From Gari tellinella (lineage: Eukaryota; Mollusca; Bivalvia; Cardiida; Psammobiidae), in assembly GCA_922989275.2 (NCBI GenBank), contig OV277868.1:55302216-55366215 (forward strand): a DNA stretch of 64,000 bases, read 5' to 3'. Position 1 is the first letter of the stretch, and every line of letters starts with the position of its first letter. The translations under genes and the position numbers were made by a program. Below the pieces are notes generated by a model that was not told where the DNA came from, did no database searches, and saw nothing but the letters and a program-made list of their open reading frames with translations. Below, piece by piece: positions 43,816-55,204 of the stretch.

Positions 43816-46800
43816 GAAAACATTATTATTATTATTATTATACCCGATTTATATAGCGCTATTTTCACACAGGAGTTGTGCGTTCAAAAGCGCTTCACAT
43901 GAAATTATATAAATGTACCTACAAAGCAAGAAAGACAAATAAATACATTCACAATAAAAATGATACAATAATGAGTAGCATGGAAACATGGAAATTCTTT
44001 CAATATTATTACCAAGATTATAAAATTATTATAGTAAGTTTGTAATATCATTTTTAAAATGAGTCAAACAATTAAAAGATCAATGGCATGATTAAAAACA
44101 GAGTGGTGTTTTGTTTGTTTGTTTGTTTGTTTCAGTGTAGAGCTGGAGAGTAGTTCACAAATCGTAAAACGAATGTTTAAAACAAAACTCTCCATGTTGT
44201 TTGGTTGAATTTGTTTGTTTGTTTGTTTCAGTGTAGAGCCGGAGAGCAGTTCACAAGTCGTAAAAAGAATGTTTAAAACAATACTCTCCGTGTTGTTTGC
44301 TTGAATATTGTATAATCCATGGCCGTGGTACACCCTTAGTTCATAAACATAAAGCTGTCCAATAATTACACCATAGACACCCAGCCAACTGGTTTCAAAG
44401 CGATTGGGCAATCCCTACCAGCAAGATCTACCAGACAGGCACAAGGTCAACGGTACAACTCCAGAACTGCCATTCAGACCCACAGCATCCACAGCAAGAA
44501 CACAACCCAGAGGTAGCAGTCATTGATTACCTACTTTCTTCTAATAACAGATAATAAAGAAGTGTGTTTTCAAACGTTTTTTGAAGACTGCAATTGAGCT
44601 AGCATCTCTGATGTCTGATGGTAGAGTGTTCCAGAGCTTTGGGGCTGCATGCATGAAACTTCGATCTCCAAACTTCACCAAACGACTTCTCGGCACAACC
44701 AGCGATACTGATTTACTCGCAGACCGAGGTCTATACACGTCCAGCATACTAACAATGTACCTTGAAGAATCATTGCACATGGCTTTGTATGTGAGTGTCA
44801 GAATTTTGAATTCAACTCTGTGTTGAACTGAAAGCCAGTGAAGCTCCTTCAAGACTGGAGTGATGTGATTGTACCGAGGAGTCCTGGTAATGATGCGGGC
44901 TGCTGTATTTTGCACACGCTGTAGTTTTCGTAGTGAGGTTTGGGGAATCCCATATAGCAGTGAGTTGAACATTGAACATGAAAATTTCCGGGAATGTTAA
45001 CCTTTTTTGAGTGAAACAGTATGACCTCAGTTTTGTCAGTGTTCAGCTTCAACATATTCTGGTGCATCCATGAGACTATGTCTATAAGACATCCTTCGAC
45101 TTTTAAAAGGGCTTCTTGTTGACTAGATGTGTCTTTAGGCTTAAATGAGAAGTATAACTGTGAATCATCTGCATAGAAATGATGATCCAGATCATGATTT
45201 CTGCAAATTGAGCCGACAGGTTTTGTGTACAAGATGTAGTTTTTGGGTCCCAAGACTGAACCCTGTGGCACACTATATTTCATTTGAACTGGGGCAGATA
45301 ATTCTCCATCTACTGCAACTGTTTGGTAACGGTCATTCAGGTATGAGGTCATCCACTTTAGTTGGTTTCCAATTATTTTGAAATCTTTTTCAAGGCGATT
45401 GAGTAATGTTTCATGATCAATTGTGTCGAATGCGGCTGATAGGTCAAGCATCACCAGAATTGTGATTTCGTTCTTATCAAGATATTGCAAGATGTCATTT
45501 TGAACTTTAACAAGAGCAGTTTCTGTAGAGTGATGCTTACGATATGCTGACTGACGCTGTTCATGCAGATTGTTTGTGGCCAAATGGGACTCAATGCGTC
45601 TGTCTACAACTTTTTCTAATACTTTGGAGAGAAATGGCAAATTTGATACAGGCCTGTAGTTGTTAAGATCATTTGTATCGAGATCAGGTTTCTTCAAAAG
45701 AGGTGTTACATGCGACTTTTTGAATTCTTTTGGAACATACGCAGATTCCAGGGATGAGTTCACAATTTTTGTCAACGACGGTGGAGCTCGCCAAGGCATA
45801 ACTTTAAGAGCCATGTAGGTATTGGGTCGAGTTCACAGGACTTACATGGGGATGTCTTGACAATCTACCCGATTTCTGCTGCTGTAGCAGTGTCAAAACG
45901 TTCTAAAGAGCTCATTGAATGCAAAGTTTCTGTGATGACTAGGGTGCATGCCATTGATTCAGAGACAATGCCTGTTCGTGTTTTGTCCACTTTTCTAATG
46001 AAAAAGGCGCTGAAATCATGCGCAAGTTGTTTTGAGGACACATTTTTCGGCAGTGCAATTTCACTGTTTGCACCCAGGAGATGCTTAGTGACTTTAAAAA
46101 GACTCTTCGAGTCCTGTTGACAGGATTCTACTTTTTCTGTGTAAAAATTAACCTTTGACTTTGCTAACAATTTGTTCACTTTAGCACACTGGTCTCGATA
46201 CAGTTGATGATCAATTGCGAGTTTGGATAATTTCCACTTTCGTTCCAGCTTACGCTTTAAGTGTTTAGCATCGTGAAGTTCCTGGGTGTACCATGGACAT
46301 GATGGCCTGAGAGTTATGGTCTTAGTGCACAATGGTGCATGCTTATTGGTCAGAGCTTTAAGTTCATGTGTGTATACACTGACAATTTCGTCAATATCTG
46401 TCATTTTCAGATTTTCTTTCCTTGCATCTGAGTTAAGGATATCTCTTTTAAATAAATCGACATTAATGTCCCTAAGCCTTCTAAATGAAACAGTTTTTCT
46501 GATGGGTGGAGGTTTTTCTGCCTTTGCTCTGAAAGACAAAGAGAAATGGTCTCTTGAGATTTTGCCACTACTGTCAGATAGTCCAGGGTCTGTGACTTCG
46601 ATATTTGACACACAGTCTTCATTATCTCTTGTGATAACAACGTCAAGAGTGTGTCCCCCGACATGAGTGGCTTCTTTGACATGCTGTTGAAAACCGAATG
46701 AATCCATTTTACTGACGCAATTGACAGTGTTCCTATCGTTTGAGATATCAAGATGAAGGTTTAAATCCCCTACAATGATGATTTGTTTATCAATGGTTGA

Positions 46801-46890
46801 AAATTTCGATAAGAAAAGTGGCCATTCCTTGTCAAGAAAGTCTGAGATTTTTAGACCGTTTGCAGTGGATGGAGGGGGTACATACGTATG
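43816..46890 (-). pseudogene. L2/CR1-like LINE, copy 1 (endonuclease, RT)
   Basis: The minus strand reads from an incomplete APE endonuclease (IIIVGDLNLHLD, THVGGHTLDVVITR, SRDHFSLSF) into RT ([44 protein letters not shown] with YADD at 45164-45175). The C-terminal [12 protein letters not shown] / [11 protein letters not shown] block is typical of L2/CR1. A stop at 45865, a frameshift near 45800 and a deletion of about 205 bp at 44968 disable it. The 3' end is a UTR with an internal 100-bp duplication and an (ATT)n tail at 43816-43841. The frame upstream of about 46890 is flank, not LINE. Confidence 0.85.
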
Positions 46891-46892
46891 TA

Positions 46893-46916
46893 GAACAAAT
46901 ATGTATGAAACGGGCC
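46893..46916. mobile_element. MITE right terminus beyond the LINE insertion
   Basis: TATGAAACGGGCC is the exact complement of the MITE left end at 43614-43626. It sits directly after the 5' end of the LINE. Confidence 0.6.
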
Positions 46917-47361
46917 CTATGCCATTAGTGACAAAAGGGAAAAAGTAAGGGGTAGATTCCTGATCATTATACAAACGGTACTTTTCTATGTGGCGAGGCA
47001 CGCAAAAAAGATGAAAAGCCACATAAGACACAAATTATGAGGATGTGGCGTACAGACGGGGAATGAACCCAATTCAAACAGTATCATTCGGCCTTCGAAA
47101 GGGTATAGCTATACACACTAGTGCTATGAAAGGATTTTACTCCTGAGATGTTAGCAAAGGGTGTCGAATTTCGCTTCTATGAGAAAAGGCTTAAGTACAA
47201 TAATTGATGACCACCGACAAGTCTACCTCTACGTATAATGCTTTATATTTCTCAGGGCTACTGGGATCAAGGTTAAAAGGCGTTTGAGATTAGCACGAGA
47301 TCTAAGCTTTTACTAAAATACGACAATATTTTTTTCAACATTCCAGATAGGGAATTAAATT
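46917..47361. other. No gene recognised
   Basis: Flank of the nested insertion. A B-box-like stretch is not convincing. Confidence 0.45.
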
Positions 47362-47540
47362 AATATTAATATATATACTGCTCTTTTCTAATATTTCGAC
47401 CACTAAGGGCCTTTTATTCTCTTTGATTTTATGGCTGAATGCATGTAACAAAAATGTGACGTGTGTTCTGACGTGATTTGCTTTGAAAAAGGCCCTTAGT
47501 GGTCGAAATATTAGAAAAGAGCAGTATATATATTAATATT
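47362..47540. repeat. Perfect 54-bp inverted repeat with 71-nt loop
   Basis: Arms 47362-47415 and 47487-47540 are exact complements: outer AATATTAATATATATACTGC, inner CGACCACTAAGGGCCTTTT. The loop contains TGTGACGTG and GACGTGATT. It could be a very young foldback insertion or a transcribed hairpin. No TIR-plus-target duplication is clear. Confidence 0.85.
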
Positions 47541-47779
47541 AAAATACGACAGTTTGAGAGTGTTCACAGACTCCCCTTAAACTCTTTAAAACATTTTTAC
47601 GATAAAATGGGTTAATATACCAATAGTTTCTCCCTTTGATTAATACAATGCATGTACCTAATCTTATTAAGATGGTTCTATTTGATATTAAAACCATAGG
47701 GTTTGATGCAAATACATCTAGTTTCTGAAATATTGCCACTATATGTAAATCATATTTCTGATGATTAACCCCTGTAACT

Positions 47780-47935
47780 TACAATGAACAATTCCAGTTT
47801 TAAATTTGTTTTTCGACTTTTAAGGGGTGTTGAAACAATATTATCATAAAAATGACAAACAGTGCTGATATTATCCTGATGGTTAAATAAATAACCATCA
47901 AATCAGGGTCTACACGGCTTCATATAACAAATTAA
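47780..47935. repeat. Dispersed hairpin repeat, relative of 1247-1655
   Basis: AACAATTCCAGTTTTAAATT, ATGACAAACAGTGCTGATAT and ATCAGGGTCTACACGG align with the 1370-1520 module. A GATGGTTAAATA/TAACCATC hairpin forms the centre. Confidence 0.5.
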
Positions 47936-48009
47936 CTTTTATAAGTACTCTAATAGTAAATGATTTATATACTCGTTGTCATTGATGAATGTTTTGATAA
48001 CTGTTTTGT

Positions 48010-48011
48010 AG
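48010..48011 (+). other. Likely 3' splice acceptor of the LicD-like gene
   Basis: GATAACTGTTTTGTAG is a T-rich tract ending in AG, six bases before ATGATG. It suggests that the coding exon is preceded by an intron and a non-coding exon. Confidence 0.4.
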
Positions 48012-48016
48012 GGCAT

Positions 48017-48940
48017 ATGATGAAGTTTAGCGGTCGAGGGGTAGTTTGTTTCATCCCCTTCCTGATAAGCTGTATTGTCTACGTCTACCTACTGTACCAA
48101 ACACCAATTTGGAAAGGAATTTACAGACCTACCAATATCTCTGGACAAGTTAGATTTTATTCAACGCTTCAATGGTTGGAAAGCAGAGGAGCTAACTATA
48201 CACTAGATCTTCCTAAAAGGTTATCAAATTTTCAGATTATTCTAAGTCTTGAAGATCAGAGAAAACTGAGACAGCTGTTTTTCAAAGTCATAGATGTGTT
48301 CAAACAAAACAATATATCCTACCATTTACGATATGGAAGCCTGATTGGAGCTTATCGGCACTATGGGATAATACCTTGGGATGATGACCTTGATGTGTAT
48401 GTTAATAAAAAACATGTGGAGACAATTAAAAAGCTGTTTTCTAATACTACATCTAATACAATGATGGACAATTTCGAGTTACGCTCGAGAGCTGTCACCT
48501 ACTACCAAAGCAAGATATGGATAAAATATGTTTGGATAAACGATACTTATCACGAGAGACACGATGGTTGGCCATTTGTGGACGTTTACTACTACATTCC
48601 TAATGGAAGTGTTATAAATTACCTAGCCTTTAGAGAATTGAGCAGGCATAATGGGTATCTACCGACAAGCAAGATTTTTCCATTGCAGATGTGGCCTTTT
48701 GAAGGAACATTTCAACCAGTCCCGCGTGATATTCAGTACGTGCTTAAAGACTTAAATAGAGAAAATGTGCTTGAGCACTGTTTCATGTCCTATAGGCATA
48801 GTAAACATCTGAAAGGTATGGCAAGTCAGATGGTCAAATGTTCAGTTCTCTATCCGTATTTCCCATTTGCAGACTATTCTCAAAATGGCCATTTAATAAA
48901 GGTTGGAAATAAAAGCTTGCCATTGGGTTTGCAAAAATAA
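48017..48940 (+). CDS. LicD/fukutin-type phosphotransferase, single-pass membrane protein
   Basis: A 307-residue intact frame from the ATGATG at 48017 (an upstream ATG at 47960 would add 19 residues, but the intron-like AG at 48010 argues against it). Residues 9-27 (VVCFIPFLISCIVYVYLLY) form a type II signal anchor. Residues 103-129 hold the LicD core: LRYGSLIGAYRHYGIIPWDD, with D122-D124 and D126 as the probable metal/nucleotide-binding cluster. DGWPFVDVYYY and MWPFEGTFQPVP are the later family blocks. Six N-glycosylation sequons (N40, N60, N99, N143, N175, N196) support a Golgi-lumen location. LicD relatives move phosphocholine, fukutin/FKRP move ribitol phosphate; the substrate here is unknown. 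The only convincing host gene in the window. Confidence 0.88.
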   Translation: MMKFSGRGVVCFIPFLISCIVYVYLLYQTPIWKGIYRPTNISGQVRFYSTLQWLESRGANYTLDLPKRLSNFQIILSLEDQRKLRQLFFKVIDVFKQNNISYHLRYGSLIGAYRHYGIIPWDDDLDVYVNKKHVETIKKLFSNTTSNTMMDNFELRSRAVTYYQSKIWIKYVWINDTYHERHDGWPFVDVYYYIPNGSVINYLAFRELSRHNGYLPTSKIFPLQMWPFEGTFQPVPRDIQYVLKDLNRENVLEHCFMSYRHSKHLKGMASQMVKCSVLYPYFPFADYSQNGHLIKVGNKSLPLGLQK

Positions 48941-49047
48941 AGAATATAACATCTGACGGAAAGGTTTTTGAGGCGCGATTATAATTATATATTCAACAAA
49001 TCTCCTTTATAAAGAGTTTAGATAAGACGAACTACTGCTTAATACAA

Positions 49048-49053
49048 AATAAA
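49048..49053 (+). terminator. Polyadenylation signal AATAAA
   Basis: AATAAA 108 bases after the LicD-like stop codon, followed by T-rich sequence. Confidence 0.55.
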
Positions 49054-49866
49054 ACTTTAACTCTTTATTCTTTTTTTTCAATGGTTCCCACCTGCTTAAG
49101 GTGAATTTGAATTTAGCAAACAATTGGTTAAGAGAATATGATAGTTAGGTCTCTATATCTGTAGAATGGGTTTTTAATACAAAGTGACCTTCATTATCAC
49201 TGTTTGACAATACATTTTAGTCCCCACATGTCTGAGCAGAATTCAGGCTATTTGACACAAAGATACTACTAAAAGAATAACTACTCATAACATAATAAGC
49301 AGACTGAGGTTTTATGTTAAAAACGTTTACTTATTTAGAAATTCCTAATAGGCTGAGTTTGTCATATTATAAAATAGAGAACATTATTATTAGCGTTTTT
49401 CATGAAGTATTTGAACAATAAATTCCAAAATTATTTAAATTTATCAGTTCAGATGCAATCCTTATTTGTTTCCGTTCAGTTGTATTAGTTGAAATTAAGA
49501 AAACATATAAAACACTTTCTTTTTTATTAACATTTCCCTCTATTAGAAATAGTTCTATATTAAATGATGGTACCCAAAGTATTCCATTATATGCAAGCAT
49601 ATTATAACGAAATTTCTTTGTATTGTTGAGACAGAAATGGAATAGACGAAATAGTTTGCAAGGTCTCAACGATGTTGCTATAACCAGAGAGCTTTACTGT
49701 AGGATATAAAATGCCTGTTAATAAAGTATGCGTTGTATAAAACGACTCTTTTAGAAAGCGATATAAACGAGGTTTTGTCGAGTTTTGTTTTATTTTCATA
49801 CATGACAAATTTTACCAATCCAATGAACCATGAGCATGAATGTTATATTAATTCTATAACATAGCA
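49054..49866. other. No gene recognised
   Basis: AT-rich. Minus-strand frames at 49400-49808 overlap each other and show no domain. Confidence 0.5.
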
Positions 49867-49874
49867 TTAAGAAG

Positions 49875-51260
49875 CAGGCATGGGGTAATGCAAACATGTA
49901 ATTGTAATGCACTGTAATGCATTACTTTTCACAATGTAATTGAATGTAATGTGTAATGCAGGGATTTTTGCATTACATGTAATTGTAATTGAATGCATTG
50001 CAGGGCTCAAAAAGCAAGTAATTATAAGCATTACATTGCATTACATGGCATTACATTTATAACAAAGATGTCAGAAAACACAGTACTAGAATAATTTGTA
50101 TTAATTGGTTGAAGTCTGTATGTACCAGTTTGACACCTGTGTTTGGTATGCAGTTACATGGAGCACCGACATCAGCTTTGTCAAATTAAAGTTCCAACAA
50201 TGATATTTTTACATGCTCAGCTGCATAGTGAAAAGCATGTGGAAATCATAAGTATGTTAATTGATCAGGTCTAAATACAATAGCTATTCTTTATGCACTA
50301 CAGGTAGATGGGGCTTCTATTTGGACAACCATGTTGTCTGCTCAGTTTTTGAAAGTGACCTTTCCACTGTTTTCAGTTCTCACTTTTCACACAGTATGAT
50401 CTTAAAACAAGAAAGTTTTGATATGGATAAAATGTAGAGGCACACCATATCTGTTTTCGATCCAAATTCTTCCATTATGGTAGGGTTAGGCCGGATAAGG
50501 GTTACAATAGGTGTGAAGACTTCACATTGCCACCTCTAGCATGGAGTTATATAGGTGTAAGCCAGAAATGGCTCAACATGCTAGTGCATTCTCAAAGTTT
50601 TTAAAAAATCTATCATGTTGTTTATTTTTAAGAGATATTTATTATGAATAGAAAATCATATGTTGCTCCACAGTTTTAGCTCGCCTGTCTTTCGAAGAAA
50701 AAAACCCTGAGCTATTCTCATCAGAAGAAAACTTCTCTATGAGCTCTGTGCTTTACATTCATCAAGAAACTGCTTTACACTGGCACATGTAATCAATGCC
50801 ATTATTGAATTTCATGTGTGGCTCTTAATCTTATATGCAGGCCAGGAGTAGGTATAGGCACTTCTGCGAAGGAAAGGTTTAAGGGCTAACATATCTTACA
50901 AACTATAAATCCGTACCAAGTTGTCAATATAAAGGGGCTTTGACTTTTCAAACTGTATACATGTATTCTATATGTTTCCAATGTCTATAAATGTAGCTGA
51001 CAGTGAACTTGTAGATAGCAACTCATCAGTTAGATATTATATGATTATTAGTTATTTTTTCAGTCATAATTTTGCATTGGTATCATAGCTTGAAATAAAA
51101 TGTAATGTGTAATGTAATGCATTACTTTGCCAATGTAATTGTAATTTAATTCATTACAATTGTAAAAGTTGAGTAATTGTAATTGTAATTTAATGCACTG
51201 TTTTGGCAATGTAATTGTAATATAATGCATAACATTCTCAAGTAATTGACCCCATACCTG
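49875..51260. mobile_element. hAT-like non-autonomous element, 1.39 kb
   Basis: Termini CAGGCATGGGG and CCCCATACCTG. Flanks TTAAGAAG (49867-49874) and TTGAGAAG (51261-51268) fit an 8-bp hAT duplication with one later change. Both ends are packed with TGTAATTGTAATG/TAATGCATTAC-type repeats for about 170 bp. The interior has no transposase. Confidence 0.8.
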
Positions 51261-51410
51261 TTGAGAAGTAACTTTTGTGTATCTTCGGCACTTATTTGTC
51301 CCTGTCTTAAAAGTCAAATGATTGATTTCTACATAGGCTAATAGCGTTGCAAGTGGAGACATATGATAGTTTTTGTTTGTTTAAGTTTACAGAATAAGAG
51401 TATAAGAGAT

Positions 51411-51593
51411 TTAACCCCTTCACTGCCTTACCCCGAGTACAATGGTTATTGCAAACAGTTTGGATCGTGATTTAAACTGTTTGACACTCGTTCAAATATT
51501 TCTTAAGTCAAAATATCTTAAATATAAATTTGAGAAATAAAAGCAGACAACAATTGTTTAAAGTTGATTACGTCATGGCAGTGAATGGGTTAA
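51411..51593. mobile_element. TTAACCC foldback MITE with collapsed hairpin
   Basis: Ends TTAACCCCTTCACTGCC and GGCAGTGAATGGGTTAA are mirrored. The core is reduced to GCAAACAGTTTGGATCGTGA followed by TTTAAACTGTTTGACAC; the middle is deleted. Confidence 0.75.
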
Positions 51594-52012
51594 TATTTAC
51601 GTATTGCACAAATAAACTATCAGTTTAATGTGCATGCAGGAGTAATGACGTACTGTAATGACGGCTTAACAACACGACGTTGTCGCATACTAATTAACTT
51701 AGGTATACCACCCAGCTATACACATCAAATGACACCGGTGATATTTGACGCTCGCGTCGCCTGTTAGGTTATAAATCTGAGGAGCCTTATCAGACTTCCA
51801 TTACATCTGATTGTACCCAAAACTGTAAAATCTGGATATCCGCAGTTTTATTATAAATTCGATTAATTTCAAAACCACGTTTCCCCCGGTATATTGCTGT
51901 AGTACGGAAGACGTTGTTGTTGCTATTGTTTCGCAATAAACGCGTTTGTGCTGATAAATACAATCAATTATAGATACAAAAACAAAGAGGGAAAATTATG
52001 TAATATGACCTG

Positions 52013-52257
52013 GGGCCCGTTTTACTAAACTACTTACGCAAACATTTTTGCGTAAGTCAAATTTTTAAATTTTAATTTATATATTTTCATTATCACTTGC
52101 AACAAACAGCAAATAGCCAGATCAGAGGACGCGCTTTTAGCGCGCGTCCTCTGATCTGGCTATTTGCTGTTTGCAAACGTTTATGATCGAAAAATAAGAG
52201 TTAAACAATTTTGACTAACGCAAAAGTTTTGCGTAAATTGTTTAGTAAAACGGGCCC
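52013..52257. mobile_element. 245-bp foldback MITE, GGGCCCGTTTTACTAAAC termini
   Basis: Termini GGGCCCGTTTTACTAAAC / GTTTAGTAAAACGGGCCC, then subterminal TTACGCAAACATTTTTGCGT. Core arms 52104-52134 and 52142-52172 are perfect over 31 bp (AAACAGCAAATAGCCAGATC outermost). Half of this element is fused into 29930-30077. Confidence 0.85.
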
Positions 52258-52353
52258 TTGGAGAGATCGTAGAGTGCGAACAGATTCTATTGCACGAGTT
52301 TCAAACGAATGAACTTAAATGAATTATTATATATACTATATTTTACAGTTGCA

Positions 52354-52921
52354 GGGCTGCCATTTCTATCCTAGCTGATGGTAGCTTAATCTTAGGCGCC
52401 AAGTAACTCGGCGTCTCATTTGGATCAAACTGCGTGATTTACATTGCCTCTATCCATATAAATTAGTGGATCTATTCTATTCGACAATGCAACAATGCAT
52501 TTTGAGACCACCCTCGAAGTCGTGGTATTTATTAATTTACTTAAATTTACTTAACGTAAAAAAGAAAAATGAAATCAGGCTGAAAATTGCTGTAGTAGAT
52601 CTGGGTCGATCTACATATCAGATTTGACCTTGTATTATATTATTTTGTAAATATTATGTTTTGTTTGTATGACGAGAAACTGTATAATTTAAGTCTAATA
52701 AACGTTCTTTTTCTTTTTCTTCTAAAAACAGACTGAAAATAAAGCAGCATTCACATTCAATGCGCATTCTGTTTGGCTTCATCCTGCTTTAAGTATATCT
52801 ATGTACATGTTTTCAAAACTACAAACTATGACGTAAAGGCGCAATTCGTAAAAATCGCACTTGAAGATTTGAAAACATTGGAAATCTTAGAATTTTTATG
52901 ATCAGGTTATGACAGTCCTGC
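52354..52921. mobile_element. 568-bp relative of the 8489-8755 MITE
   Basis: Ends GCAGGGCTGCCATTTC and ATGACAGTCCTGC. The right arm AAATCGCACTTGAAGATTTG mirrors the left of 8489-8755. A foldback core (AAATAAAGCAGC / GCGCATTCTGTTTGGC) is at 52725-52800. A short diverged insert occupies the middle. Confidence 0.6.
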
Positions 52922-53286
52922 AGTTGCGAGCACATTTTGAACGTAACATAACAAACTGCGCGAGCGTCGGAGAACCCCCATTAGCTAATTCACCCTGAAC
53001 AAATTTAATGGACAGTTCCAATTTAAGAATAAGTCTAGTGCATTTTGGACTACTTAGGGTTGATTTTAACAATATATTTCATAATGACAAACAGTTCTTG
53101 AGGGAACCCTCAGATCAGGGTATACACTGTTTGCATGAGACAAGTGTAATTTTCACAGGTACACTGTTTATAAATGACGAGTATACTCGTCGCAAGAGTT
53201 GAATGTGTTTATGGCATTACAGTTCGTTCAATATCCAACCTCAGCACTCCTTCATGTATAGATTTAATTGATAGATTTGTGGTTTA
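52908..53286. repeat. Dispersed composite repeat, copy 2
   Basis: Colinear with 1247-1655, with the hairpin partly shortened (ACAGTTCTTGAGGGAACCCT). Starts with the same MITE terminus. Confidence 0.75.
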
Positions 53287-53717
53287 CGTACTAAATATCA
53301 AATAAACCTTCAACTGTTTAATAATATTATGCTTTATTTATCTACTAAATAAATGGAGTTAATTTGGAATCACTGTTTTCCTGTCGACTTATTTAACACT
53401 ACTTCTTAGTATCCGCTATTCCTTTGACCAGCAAGGCAGCGGCAATTAAATGTTGAAAGTACAAAGAAACACTCCTCTAGCCCAACGCCCTCCAAGCTCT
53501 GCTCACCATTCTCTAATACTGAGTTATTTAGAAATGTTTTGCTCACTTGTTATTTCTTTTAAAATTTGGATCAATCTTCATAAGGATGTAAAATCTGCTC
53601 ATTCTTTACCTCAGTTTAAAGCGCTGTACCTATATTGGAGAAACCAGACTGAGGAAAGTACTCTTGTCAATTTCACTTTAAAATGAACATAAACAAGTCT
53701 ATAAAAATGCTATAGAT
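53287..53717. other. No gene recognised
   Basis: AT-rich; the open frame at 53450-53686 has no recognisable domain. Confidence 0.45.
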
Positions 53718-54238
53718 CGATTTTATTGACTTGGCAGGGCGGAGTTTCGATACGGACCTTTGCATGTCAACTTTAGGCCGCAGCACGCTCTTTTATTATC
53801 GGAATTTACCGTTGTCGTCTGCCGGTGTTTTTTCTCAATATTAAATAGCAATGGACATTTTGACAGAAGGAAGATAATGAAGAATGACAAACAGCTTGAA
53901 TCCAGATCATACGCCGCGTGACGCGGCGTCTGATCTCGATTCAAGCTGTTTGCAAATGTTATCCAAGTCTTAATTTCTATTCCTTTAACAATTCCCTACG
54001 AGCAACATACGCAATCTTTGTCTTGAAGACTTTTCATTGGGTGTTGTTGTAGAGAGAGAGTATTGTATATACCGATTGCACGTGGATATTGGTGCACGCA
54101 TAAATTGTGTTTCTTCAAGTTGAAAGTATCGGACAATAACGATATAATACGGAACTATACATATCACCCCTAAAATCAAAAGTAAATTAGTTTATCTTTG
54201 CCAAAGGTTAGCCCCGCCCTGCCAGTTGAATAAAATCG
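53718..54238. mobile_element. 521-bp TIR element with foldback core
   Basis: CGATTTTATTGACTTGGCAG at left and GCCAGTTGAATAAAATCG at right, both joined to GGGCGG/CCGCCC. Core 53888-53954 has AGCTTGAATCCAGATCATAC and GTCTGATCTCGATTCAAGCT arms. Confidence 0.7.
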
Positions 54239-55199
54239 GCCTATATCAAATTGTTTATCACTAGTCAAAGAGTATTAACACCTAATGTGATGGTGTGTCT
54301 TGTTTTTATGTATAGTTGAGGGCCCCATTGAAGACTGGCGTTGTCAAATCAGATTTTCCGTTAAATAAGTCTTTTTTATTATTATTATGACTTCGCAATA
54401 ATTGTGTTTGTGTACCAAAACACTTATGACCATTATATTTTGCTAGTAGTTTAGAGCCAGGTTATATGTACAGTATAATATTGTAACACCCCAGTGTTCT
54501 CATTATTAGAAATATTAAATACAGTGTTATGACATAACATGAAAGGATCATGACAATTGTTAAAACTAATATTCAACAGACTTACCTTGTAATTGAAAAA
54601 CCTTAAAGCCGATGGGTGAATTCCATATGTAATGTGTCATGAGTTTCGGGGCACTGATCACAGTGACCAGTTCTGTGGTGATCATACCAACTTCTATGGT
54701 GACCCTACCCATAAAGTGGGAGCGATCCACTTCTGTCAGTATAAAAGCCAGTGTGTATGGAACGCTGGCAACACAGTTCATTTAGACGTCATTTTGGCTA
54801 GTCATTTCGACGAACTCACATCTGTGATCAAATCTTATAAAATTATCTTCTCGCTTTTCGGCATCAAATTCCAAAGAGTACGAACACAAAATCCATGGTA
54901 CAGAGAATACTTTCTCAAGTTAATCCAGTATTCTTAGCAGAAATAACGATTAAAGAACATTTGAAAGCTTCAACTTTGATAAACATTGGATACTGTCAAC
55001 TTCTAGATGTTGGATGATGAGGTAATGAGAGTATCTTCCCTTTGGGCATACGTAATGCACAAGTGTAAAACTGGTTGGATTAATTTAAATCAATAGAAAA
55101 GTCTGCAGTGACATTCAAGATTGTTTTAAATAGAATTCATCATTGTGAAGCCAATTAAATTGTCATTTAAAATTCTAATAATTTATATGTGAATAACTT
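54239..55199. other. No gene supported; one exon-like frame
   Basis: Minus-strand 54585-54781 is open and ends in CAATTACAAG followed by GTAAGT, a strong donor. I recognise no domain and see no matching acceptor, so it is not called a gene. Confidence 0.35.
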
Positions 55200-55204
55200 A
55201 TTAA

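Noticed and set aside
46893..47031. N-terminal extension of the LINE endonuclease frame
   Set aside because: LINE homology ends near 46890 and a MITE terminus follows; the frame stays open by chance.
54632..54937. Receptor-like protein fragment on the plus strand (NPWYREYF resembles a metabotropic glutamate receptor motif)
   Set aside because: The likeness is eight residues long; the rest does not fit and the opposite strand has the better splice signal.
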